Source: Aquimonas voraii (lineage in GTDB: Bacteria > Pseudomonadota > Gammaproteobacteria > Xanthomonadales > Xanthomonadaceae). Taken from it: a stretch of DNA of 64,000 bases. The notes beneath the pieces are model-generated. The model ran no database searches. It saw nothing but the letters and a program-made list of their open reading frames with translations, and was not told the DNA's origin. Position numbers and translations under genes: made by a program. The stretch is taken from NCBI RefSeq assembly GCF_900101825.1, contig NZ_FNAG01000007.1, positions 100,468 through 164,467 on the forward strand, written 5' to 3'. How positions within the stretch are numbered: position 1 is the first letter of the stretch; each line of letters begins with the position of its first letter. Shown in pieces: positions 17,886-24,676 of this stretch.

Positions 17886-19463
17886 TCAGGCCGCCTTGGC
17901 CTGCTCACCCGGCGCGCTGGCGCGCATCAGGTGGTCGAAGGCGCCCAGCGCCGCGGTGGCGCCTGCGCCCATGGCGATGATGATCTGCTTGTAGGGCACG
18001 GTGGTGCAGTCGCCGGCTGCGTACACCCCAGGCAGCGAGGTCTTGCCGTGGGCGTCGATCTCGATCTCGCCGCGCGGCGACAGGTTGAGCGTGCCGCGCA
18101 GCCACTCGGTGTTCGGCAGCAGGCCGATCTGCACGAAGATGCCTTCCAGCTCGATGTGCTGGATCTCGAGACTGCCGCGGTCCCGATAGTTCAGGCCGGT
18201 GACCTTCTGGCCGTCGCCCAGCACCTCGGTGGTCTGCGCGTTCACGAGAATCTGGACATTCGGCAGGCTGCGCAGCTTGCGCTGCAGCACTTCGTCGGCG
18301 CGCAGCTTGCTGTCGAATTCGATCAGGGTGACATGGCTGACGATGCCGGCGAGATCAATCGCCGCCTCGACGCCGGAGTTGCCGCCGCCGATCACCGCCA
18401 CGCGCTTGCCGCGGAACAGCGGACCGTCGCAGTGCGGGCAGTAGGCCACGCCCTTGTTCCGGTACTGCTCCTCGCCGGGCACGCCCATCTGCCGCCAACG
18501 CGCGCCGGTCGACAGCACCACGCTGCGCGCCTTGAGCGAGGCGCCGCTTTCGAGCTTGATCTCGACCAGACCATCGGCACCGGCCGGCATCAGCTCGGCG
18601 GCGCGCTGCAGCGGCATCACGTCGACCTCGTACTCCTTGACGTGCTGCTCCATCTGCGCGACCAGCTTCGGCCCTTCGGTGTGGTTGACCGAGATGAAGT
18701 TCTCGATGCCCAGCGTGTCCATCACCTGGCCGCCGAAACGCTCGGCGACGAGGCCCGTTCGGATGCCCTTGCGGGCCGCGTAGATCGCCGCGGACGCGCC
18801 GGCCGGGCCGCCGCCGACGACCAGCATGTCGAAGGCGTCCTTGGCGGCGATCTTCTCAGCCGCGCGAGCGACGGCACCGGTGTCGAGCTTGGCCAGGATC
18901 TCGGCGAGCGTCATGCGGCCGCTGGCCCAGGGCTGGCCGTTCAGATAGACGCTCGGCACGGCCATCACCTGGCGCTGCTCGACCTCGTTCTGGAACAGCG
19001 CGCCATCGATGGCGACGTGCTTCACGCTAGGGTTCAGCACGGCCAGCAGGTTCAGGGCCTGAACGACATCCGGGCAGTTCTGGCAGGACAGCGAGAAGTA
19101 GGTTTCGAACACGTAGTTGCCGGCGAGCGCCTTGGCCTGCTCGATGACCTCGGCCTCTTCGCGCGGCGGATGGCCGCCCACCTGCAGCAGGGCCAGCACC
19201 AGCGAGGTGAACTCATGGCCCATCGGCAGGCCGGCGAAAGCGACCGCGGTATCGGTGCCGGCACGACGGATCTCGAACGAGGGCACGCGCTCGGCGGCGA
19301 GCGTGCCGACCGTGACCTTGTCCGAGAGCGCAGCGATGTCTTCGATCAGGGCGCGCAGTTCCTGCGAGGACTCGCCAGCGTCGAGGGCAGCGTTCACCTC
19401 GATCGGCAGCTGCAGCTTCTCCAGGTAGGCGGCGAGTTGGGTCTTCAGGTGGGCGTCGAGCAT
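17886..19463 (-). CDS. ahpF: Alkyl hydroperoxide reductase subunit F
   Basis: A 525-residue FAD/NADH disulfide reductase that passes electrons to AhpC. The N-terminal ~200 residues are the double thioredoxin-like domain with redox CxxC in [10 protein letters not shown]. The pyridine nucleotide-disulfide reductase part has the FAD motif [20 protein letters not shown], the catalytic pair YCPHCDGP, the NAD motif [19 protein letters not shown], and the FAD-closing [16 protein letters not shown]. The gene follows ahpC on the same strand with a 226-bp spacer holding hairpins, so expression may be lowered relative to ahpC. Length and domain order are as expected. Confidence 0.97.
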   Translation of the reverse strand: MLDAHLKTQLAAYLEKLQLPIEVNAALDAGESSQELRALIEDIAALSDKVTVGTLAAERVPSFEIRRAGTDTAVAFAGLPMGHEFTSLVLALLQVGGHPPREEAEVIEQAKALAGNYVFETYFSLSCQNCPDVVQALNLLAVLNPSVKHVAIDGALFQNEVEQRQVMAVPSVYLNGQPWASGRMTLAEILAKLDTGAVARAAEKIAAKDAFDMLVVGGGPAGASAAIYAARKGIRTGLVAERFGGQVMDTLGIENFISVNHTEGPKLVAQMEQHVKEYEVDVMPLQRAAELMPAGADGLVEIKLESGASLKARSVVLSTGARWRQMGVPGEEQYRNKGVAYCPHCDGPLFRGKRVAVIGGGNSGVEAAIDLAGIVSHVTLIEFDSKLRADEVLQRKLRSLPNVQILVNAQTTEVLGDGQKVTGLNYRDRGSLEIQHIELEGIFVQIGLLPNTEWLRGTLNLSPRGEIEIDAHGKTSLPGVYAAGDCTTVPYKQIIIAMGAGATAALGAFDHLMRASAPGEQAKAA

Positions 19464-19634
19464 GGCGGTACTCCTGGGGACGGGAGGCTCGGGGACAGGC
19501 GGGCTTGCGCCTGCGATCTCAAAGGACTGGAGACGGCAGGCGCAAACGCGCTTGACGGAGACGGGACAGGGCCCGGAGAACCCTGCCCCGACTCTCGCCG
19601 GGACAGGTGAGGCGGCACCGATGCGATGCCTCGG

Positions 19635-19673
19635 GCCCGGTCGCCGCGCCGGGATGCGGTCGCGGCGACGGGC
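19635..19673 (-). repeat. Intercistronic hairpin between ahpC and ahpF
   Basis: Arms GCCC-G-GTCGCCGCG (19635-19648) and CGCGGCGAC-GGGC (19661-19673) form a 13-bp stem with one bulge and a 12-base loop, just after the ahpC stop. A second 10-bp repeat (TTGCGCCTGC at 19505-19514 with its complement at 19536-19545) lies nearer ahpF. Neither has a U-tract; mRNA stabilisation or partial attenuation is likely. Confidence 0.5.
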
Positions 19674-19689
19674 CTCTTGGACGTGCTGC

Positions 19690-20253
19690 TTAGATCTTGC
19701 CGACCAGGTCCAGCGACGGAGCCAGGGTCTTGGCGCCTTCCTTCCACTTGGCCGGGCAGACCTGGCCGGGGTTGGCGGCGGTGTACTGCGCCGCCTTCAG
19801 CTTGCGCAGGGTCTCGGAGACGTCACGCGCGATCTCGTTGCTGTGCACTTCGGCGGTCTTGATCACGCCTTCCGGGTTGATGATGAAGGTGCCGCGCAGG
19901 GCCAGGCCTTCTTCTTCGATGTGCACGCCGAAGGCGCGGGTCAGCTGGTGGGTCGGGTCGCCGACCAGCGGGAACTTGGCCTTGCCGACCGCCGGCGAGG
20001 TCTCATGCCACACCTTGTGCGAGAAGTGGGTGTCGGTGGTGACGATGTAGACCTCGGCACCCGCCTTCTGGAATTCGGCGTAGTTCTCGGCGGCGTCCTC
20101 GACTTCGGTCGGGCAGTTGAAGGTGAAGGCGGCCGGCATGAAGATCAGGACCGACCACTTGCCCTTCAGGCTGGCGTCGGTGACTTCGATGAACTTGCCG
20201 TTGTGGAAAGCCTGGGCCTTGAAGGGCTGGACCTGGGTGTTGATGAGAGACAT
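19690..20253 (-). CDS. ahpC: Alkyl hydroperoxide reductase subunit C, typical 2-Cys peroxiredoxin
   Basis: A 187-residue peroxiredoxin that reduces H2O2 and organic peroxides, recycled by AhpF. Peroxidatic Cys47 lies in [15 protein letters not shown] and the resolving Cys is in [13 protein letters not shown] near residue 165. The motif FTFNCPTE differs from the enterobacterial FTFVCPTE, a form I associate with Xanthomonas-group AhpC. ATG 20253 follows AGGAG (20261-20265). A candidate -35/-10 promoter and OxyR site lie directly upstream, implying peroxide induction. Start extensions of 41 residues in the same frame cross that promoter and are rejected. Confidence 0.97.
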   Translation of the reverse strand: MSLINTQVQPFKAQAFHNGKFIEVTDASLKGKWSVLIFMPAAFTFNCPTEVEDAAENYAEFQKAGAEVYIVTTDTHFSHKVWHETSPAVGKAKFPLVGDPTHQLTRAFGVHIEEEGLALRGTFIINPEGVIKTAEVHSNEIARDVSETLRKLKAAQYTAANPGQVCPAKWKEGAKTLAPSLDLVGKI

Positions 20254-20307
20254 CTGAGATCTCCTGGGGTGGGGGTTGGGAAAGTTGGATGAATCGAACA
20301 GGACGCA

Positions 20308-20336
20308 ATGGTAGGCAGGGCCTATCATTGGGTAAA
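20308..20336 (-). promoter_or_regulatory. Candidate ahpC promoter
   Basis: Reading the minus strand, -35 TTTACC (20336-20331), a 17-bp spacer and -10 TACCAT (20313-20308) fit a sigma-70 promoter. The -10 ends about 55 bases before the ahpC ATG. The -35 directly abuts the OxyR-like site at 20337-20373, as expected for an OxyR-activated promoter. Confidence 0.6.
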
Positions 20337-20373
20337 GAAGATTGTGTGAATTGCTGCGATAGCGAAAACCTAT
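20337..20373 (-). promoter_or_regulatory. Candidate OxyR binding site upstream of ahpC
   Basis: The minus strand reads ATAG-N7-CTAT-N7-ATTC-N7-CTTC over 37 bp. The established OxyR consensus is ATAG-N7-CTAT-N7-ATAG-N7-CTAT. All four spacings are exact, the first half is perfect and the second half keeps AT/CT edges. It touches the -35 box, the position from which OxyR contacts RNA polymerase. Confidence 0.7.
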
Positions 20374-20641
20374 CAAAGCAGCTGTGGAGGACTTGATAAG
20401 GGCGCTCTTCCGGCCCTCAGGCGAAAATCCCGAGAGCCATCACCCAGAAGACAGCCTCGGTAAGCCCAAGCCATAGGGCGCGTCAATGCTTCAGCGCAGC
20501 GTGGGCAGGGCGCTTGCTGGAGCGCAACAAGCGTCGGGGCCTGCGGCCAGAAGCGCCAAGGCAGACTCCCCCTGCGCCACCGCAAACCTGACGGCATGCC
20601 GTTAGAGACCCCCGGGTGGCGGGGCGAGCAGCGGCCAGGAC
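20374..20641. other. Intergenic region upstream of the ahpC promoter
   Basis: About 270 bases between the OxyR-like site and the end of the response regulator gene (same strand). No coding region, strong hairpin with T-tract, or repeat was found. Open frames reading through here have no ribosome-binding site. Confidence 0.5.
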
Positions 20642-21340
20642 TCAGCCGGCTTCCAGGCGGTAGCCGTGCTGATAGACGGCGTTCAGGCGCCAGCCGTGCT
20701 CGCCTGCAAGTTCCAGCTTCTTGCGCAGGCGGCTGATATGGGTGTCGACGGTACGGGTCGCGACGTCGCTGCGGATGTTCCACACGCCTTCCAGCAGGGC
20801 TTCGCGACTGACCACGCGACCACGGCGGCGGAACAGGAAGGCCGCGAGGTCGAACTCGCGCTCGGTCAGACTGATATCGCGGCCGTTCATGCTGATGCGC
20901 CGGCGGCTGTAATCGATCACGTAGGGCGGCAGTTCCTCGACGCTGGCCGCGTCCTGGCCGAGGCCCACGCGACGCAGCATGGCATCGACGCGGGCCAGCA
21001 GCTCGCCCTGACGAGGCGGCTTCGACAGGTAGTCGTCGGCGCCGGCGCGGAGGCCGGCGACCACGTCGGCTTCGTCGTTGCGCGCGGTCAGGAAGATCAC
21101 CGGCAAGCGGGTGTGTCCGTCGCGGCGCAGCCAGGTGAGGATGTCGAGCCCACTCTCGTCGGGCAGGTTCCAGTCAAGGAGGAGGAGGTCCACCGACTCC
21201 ATGCCGAGGCGTCGACGGAAATCGCCCGCATCCTCATAGTGGCGCACGGTGAAGCCGGCCTGCTCCAGCCAGAACCCGTAGAGTGCTGCCTGATCCGGAT
21301 CGTCTTCGACCAGCCCGACCAAGCCTGCCGCTTCAGCCAT
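20642..21340 (-). CDS. Orphan response regulator, OmpR-type
   Basis: A 232-residue regulator. The receiver has VEDDPDQAALYGFWLEQAGF, phospho-Asp in LLLLDWNLPDESGLD, LTARNDE and YLSKPPR. The DNA-binding winged helix has LTEREFDLAAFLFRRRGRVVSREALLEGVW and RTVDTHISRLRKKL, ending YQHGYRLEAG. DWNLPD in place of the usual DLMLP is a feature of one subgroup. ATG 21340 was chosen because the receiver starts immediately after it. No kinase gene is adjacent; an epimerase gene precedes it by 124 bases on the same strand. Partner unknown. Confidence 0.9.
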   Translation of the reverse strand: MAEAAGLVGLVEDDPDQAALYGFWLEQAGFTVRHYEDAGDFRRRLGMESVDLLLLDWNLPDESGLDILTWLRRDGHTRLPVIFLTARNDEADVVAGLRAGADDYLSKPPRQGELLARVDAMLRRVGLGQDAASVEELPPYVIDYSRRRISMNGRDISLTEREFDLAAFLFRRRGRVVSREALLEGVWNIRSDVATRTVDTHISRLRKKLELAGEHGWRLNAVYQHGYRLEAG

Positions 21341-21464
21341 GTACCCGCTCCCGAAAGCTGTGGCCCGGAGGTGCGCCGCGACCGGCGCCTGCAAAACGCA
21401 GACCAGCGGCTGAGATCGCGCGACGGAGGTCCGGGCTAAAAAAATGTGACGGCACTATAGCGGC

Positions 21465-22280
21465 TCACTCCGTCTCCTGCAGCAGTGACGAATAGCCCAT
21501 ACGGAAGTCACTGAATCGCGGGAGGAAACCGGCGCGAAGCAGGCGTTTCGGGAGGATTCTCCGGCCGCTGTCCGGCCCGGGCGCCAGACTCGGGGGCTGC
21601 CGCCCGAGGCGGGTGGCCAGCCAGGTCAGCACTTCATCCTCGCGTGTCGGGCAGCCATCGCTGACGATCACGCTCCCGGTCAATCCGGGACGATCCAGGC
21701 AAAACTCCAGCGCGGCGGCGGCATCCTCGGCATGGATACGGTTGCTCCAGTGCGGCCGGGCCGCGGTTTCACTGACCGCTCGCCGCAGCATCATCCGGCG
21801 CCCCGGACCGTAGATGCCGCTGAAGCGCAGCGCGAGCATGGAAGGCACACGCACCGCCAGCGCCTGCTCGGCCTCCAGCAGCACGCGCCCGTTGAAGCCA
21901 TCGGGAACCGCCGGGGTATCGTCATCGATGAAGCGGCCGTCATCGCCGCCATACACCGCCGTGCTGGACGCGAACAGCCAGCGCGGGCAGCGCCCCCCCA
22001 GCGCGTCAGCCAGGTTGAGCGGCGCCATGATGTAGGCGCGGCGATAGCCGGCTTCATCACGGCTGTCAGGCGTGAGCGTGCACACCACCGCATCCAGGGC
22101 TTCGGGAAGCCCGTCCAGCGTCGTCGGGTCGAGCAGGTCGGCGCGCAGCAGGGTGAGGCCAGGCAGCCCCTCGCAGGGTGATCGGCGCAGTCCGAAAACC
22201 GTGTCGCCGCGCGCCAGCAGCCTGCGCGCCAGCCGCTGCGCGAGATCACCGAAGCCTGCGAGCAGGATGCGCCGACTCAT
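21465..22280 (-). CDS. NAD-dependent epimerase/dehydratase family protein (SDR)
   Basis: A 271-residue extended-type short-chain dehydrogenase. The N-terminal dinucleotide motif is ILLAGFGDLAQRLARRLLARGD (GxGxxG-like, with the second Gly as D/L variant). LFASSTAVYGG gives the Ser/Thr, but the catalytic YxxxK Tyr/Lys is not plain: the expected position reads GRVLLEAEQAL. LALRFSGIYGPGR and NRIHAEDAAAALEFCL are family signatures. It resembles YeeZ/YbjT-type SDRs in which the active site is often changed. Substrate unknown. It lies 30 bases upstream of xrtH's stop region on the same strand, so xrtH could be transcribed before... the order is xrtH at higher coordinates reading into this gene. Confidence 0.75.
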   Translation of the reverse strand: MSRRILLAGFGDLAQRLARRLLARGDTVFGLRRSPCEGLPGLTLLRADLLDPTTLDGLPEALDAVVCTLTPDSRDEAGYRRAYIMAPLNLADALGGRCPRWLFASSTAVYGGDDGRFIDDDTPAVPDGFNGRVLLEAEQALAVRVPSMLALRFSGIYGPGRRMMLRRAVSETAARPHWSNRIHAEDAAAALEFCLDRPGLTGSVIVSDGCPTREDEVLTWLATRLGRQPPSLAPGPDSGRRILPKRLLRAGFLPRFSDFRMGYSSLLQETE

Positions 22281-22309
22281 GGGGCGATGAGGCCGAGGGC
22301 GCTCCGCGC

Positions 22310-22837
22310 TCAGGCCGCGGCCGGCTCACCTGGGCCCGCGGCCGGCGGCGGTCGCCGAGGCGTCTTCGGCAGATAGCGCAGCCAGATCAGCCAGACCGCC
22401 AGCGCATCCAGCACGATCAGCGCCTGCCACAGGTAGAGATGGAACCAGTCGAAGGCGACCTGGCTCCACTGGCCCATGTAGAACAAGCTGATGATGCGCA
22501 CCAGGTTCAGCGCCTGGATGCAGAAGAAGCCGATCACCGCCCCGATCAGTTTGTGCTTCCAAGGCGAGGGAAAGGCGATCAGCGCCGAGATCAGGATGAT
22601 GACCGCCTCGATGCCGTCGCAGCCCGGCGCGATCGCCACCGCGAAGCCATTGGTCGTGCTCTGGATGATCACGCCCTCGGCATGCACGTTCGGGTCGAAC
22701 ATCATGATGAGGTGGGCGCTGATGTCGGCCAGCACCCCGGTGAAGGGCTCGGTGACGTACTTGGTGCCGAAGGTGCTGATGCGCGCGGCGAACAGCGTGA
22801 CCAGCAGGCCCATGAAGATCAGGAAGAAGCGGAGCAT
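22310..22837 (-). CDS. xrtH: Exosortase H (membrane cysteine sorting enzyme)
   Basis: A 175-residue polytopic membrane protein with four to five hydrophobic segments. The exosortase/archaeosortase triad is present: Cys73 in APGCDGIEAVIIL, Arg114 in ALNLVRIISLFYMGQ and His133 in FDWFHLYLWQAL. Short length and the NLVRIISLFYMG segment fit the exosortase H group, which is thought to process proteins with an IPTLxxWG-CTERM tail at the inner membrane. No such substrate is encoded in this window. ATG 22837 fits the membrane start; an ATG at 22876 is possible. It is divergent from aroK by 45 bases and followed on the same strand by the epimerase gene at 21465-22280. Confidence 0.85.
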   Translation of the reverse strand: MLRFFLIFMGLLVTLFAARISTFGTKYVTEPFTGVLADISAHLIMMFDPNVHAEGVIIQSTTNGFAVAIAPGCDGIEAVIILISALIAFPSPWKHKLIGAVIGFFCIQALNLVRIISLFYMGQWSQVAFDWFHLYLWQALIVLDALAVWLIWLRYLPKTPRRPPPAAGPGEPAAA

Positions 22838-22882
22838 CGGGAACACCCGGGTAAGACCAGCCGGCGATGCTAGCATCCGCCC

Positions 22883-23464
22883 ATGAATCCCGCGTCGAAC
22901 CTCATCCTCGTCGGGCCGATGGGCGCCGGCAAGAGCACGATCGGGCGGCGCCTGGCCAAACGCTTCGGCCTGTCCTTCATCGATCTCGACCGCGAGATCG
23001 AGCAGCGCTGCGGCGCGCGCATTCCGCTGATCTTCGAGCACGAGGGGGAGGCCGGCTTCCGCGAGCGCGAACATGCGGCGCTTGCGGACGTGCTGGCGAG
23101 CCATGCCGCGGGCCTGCTCCTCGCCACCGGCGGTGGCGCCATCCTGAGGGCCGACAATCGCGCCCTGCTGCGCGCCGGCGGCTTCGTGGTCTGGCTGCGT
23201 ACGAGCGTCGCCGAACAGCTGAAACGACTGCGCAACGACGGCAGCCGCCCGCTGCTGACGGTGCCGGATCGCGACCAGCGGCTGGCCGCCATGGCCGAGT
23301 TGCGCGACCCCCTCTATCGAGACGCCAGTGATCTCGTGTTCGAATCGAACCAGCCGCATGTCGGCGCTGCCGCCGATCGCCTCGCCCGCGTGCTCGACCG
23401 CCGCTGGCAGCGCCCCGCTACATCCCTGCCTCTTTCCGGACTCGAATCCCGTGCGCAGCCTTGA
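22883..23464 (+). CDS. aroK: Shikimate kinase
   Basis: A 193-residue P-loop kinase that phosphorylates shikimate at O3 in aromatic amino acid synthesis. Walker A is GPMGAGKST (residues 11-19), followed by the shikimate-binding [16 protein letters not shown], the [13 protein letters not shown] segment, GGGAIL (Walker B-like glycine loop) and the lid NDGSRPLL. Length is slightly above the usual ~175, owing to a short C-terminal tail. It overlaps aroB by 14 bases, the common aroK-aroB operon. Confidence 0.96.
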   Translation: MNPASNLILVGPMGAGKSTIGRRLAKRFGLSFIDLDREIEQRCGARIPLIFEHEGEAGFREREHAALADVLASHAAGLLLATGGGAILRADNRALLRAGGFVVWLRTSVAEQLKRLRNDGSRPLLTVPDRDQRLAAMAELRDPLYRDASDLVFESNQPHVGAAADRLARVLDRRWQRPATSLPLSGLESRAQP

Positions 23465-24530
23465 GGTCAAGCTCGCCGAGCGCAGCTATCCGATCCACGT
23501 GGGCCCCGGCCTGCTGCAGGACGCTGCACTGTGGCGTCCGCTGCTGCCCGGCCGGCAGGTGCTGGTGATCAGCGACGACCACGTCGCCCGCCACTACCTG
23601 CAGCGCGTGCGCGCCGGCCTCGACGGACTCGACCACGCCAGCTTCGTGCTGCCTCCCGGCGAGGAGGAGAAGACGCTCGCCCGCTTCGGCGAGGCCATCG
23701 ATGCGCTGGCCGGGCTGCGCGCCAATCGCGATGCCTGCGTGATCGCGCTCGGCGGTGGCGTGGTCGGCGACCTCGCCGGCTTCGCTGCGGCCTGCTGGAT
23801 GCGCGGCATCGCCTTCGTGCAGATGCCGACCACCCTGCTGGCCATGGTCGATTCCTCGGTCGGCGGCAAGACCGCGGTCGACCTGCCGCAGGGCAAGAAC
23901 CTCGTCGGCGCCTTCCACCAGCCGCGCGCGGTGATCGCCGACACCGACACCCTCGCCACCCTGCCCGATCGCGAGCTGCGCGCGGGCCTGGCCGAGGTGG
24001 TGAAGTACGGAGCTATCTTCGATGCGGGCTTTCTCGACTGGCTGGACGAGCATGCCGATGCGCTGCTGGCGCGTGACGCCGATGCCCTGGCCGAGGCCAT
24101 CCTGCGCAGCTGTCGCTACAAGGCCGACGTGGTTGCCCGCGACGAGACCGAACAGGGCGAGCGCGCCCAGCTGAACTTCGGCCACACCTTCGGCCATGCG
24201 CTGGAGACCGCCGGCGGCTACGAGCGCTTTCGTCACGGCGAGGCGGTGGCCCTGGGCATGGTGATCGCGGCACGGCTCTCGGCGCAGCTCGGTCGCGCGC
24301 CGGCTGCGGACGCGCAGCGACTGTCGGACCTGCTCGCTCGCTTCGGCCTGCCGGTCGAGATCCCGGCCGGGTTCGATCCGGCCTACCTGCTGCAGCTGAT
24401 GCGGCTGGACAAGAAGTCCCTGTCCGGCCGGCTGCGCCTGATCCTGTGGCGGAACGCGGGCGCGGCCGAGATCGTGTCCGGCGTCGAGGACGCAGCCATT
24501 CTCGCAGCGCTCGCCGACAGCGCAGGCTGA
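23451..24530 (+). CDS. aroB: 3-dehydroquinate synthase
   Basis: A 359-residue NAD- and metal-dependent enzyme converting DAHP to 3-dehydroquinate, second step of the shikimate pathway. Signatures: [71 protein letters not shown] and metal-binding [10 protein letters not shown]. The GTG at 23451 overlaps the aroK end and gives the correct family N-terminus ([18 protein letters not shown]). An upstream ATG in frame would add 41 residues lying inside aroK and is rejected. Confidence 0.96.
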   Translation: MRSLEVKLAERSYPIHVGPGLLQDAALWRPLLPGRQVLVISDDHVARHYLQRVRAGLDGLDHASFVLPPGEEEKTLARFGEAIDALAGLRANRDACVIALGGGVVGDLAGFAAACWMRGIAFVQMPTTLLAMVDSSVGGKTAVDLPQGKNLVGAFHQPRAVIADTDTLATLPDRELRAGLAEVVKYGAIFDAGFLDWLDEHADALLARDADALAEAILRSCRYKADVVARDETEQGERAQLNFGHTFGHALETAGGYERFRHGEAVALGMVIAARLSAQLGRAPAADAQRLSDLLARFGLPVEIPAGFDPAYLLQLMRLDKKSLSGRLRLILWRNAGAAEIVSGVEDAAILAALADSAG

Positions 24531-24676
24531 CCCTCCGAGCCAGTTCGCGGGCCGCGGCCAGAGGCTTGCGCGCGCCCTCCGCAGTGACTCGGTTCATTCA
24601 TTGAACAGTTGAGCGAGGTCCAGAAGGCCGGGCATGGCCATGCTGCAATCGTCTGGCCGATCCTTGGAGCCCCCGC

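Noticed and set aside
20254..20376. 41-residue N-terminal extension of AhpC
   Set aside because: It overlaps the predicted promoter and OxyR site, and the ATG at 20253 has a good ribosome-binding site and the family N-terminus.
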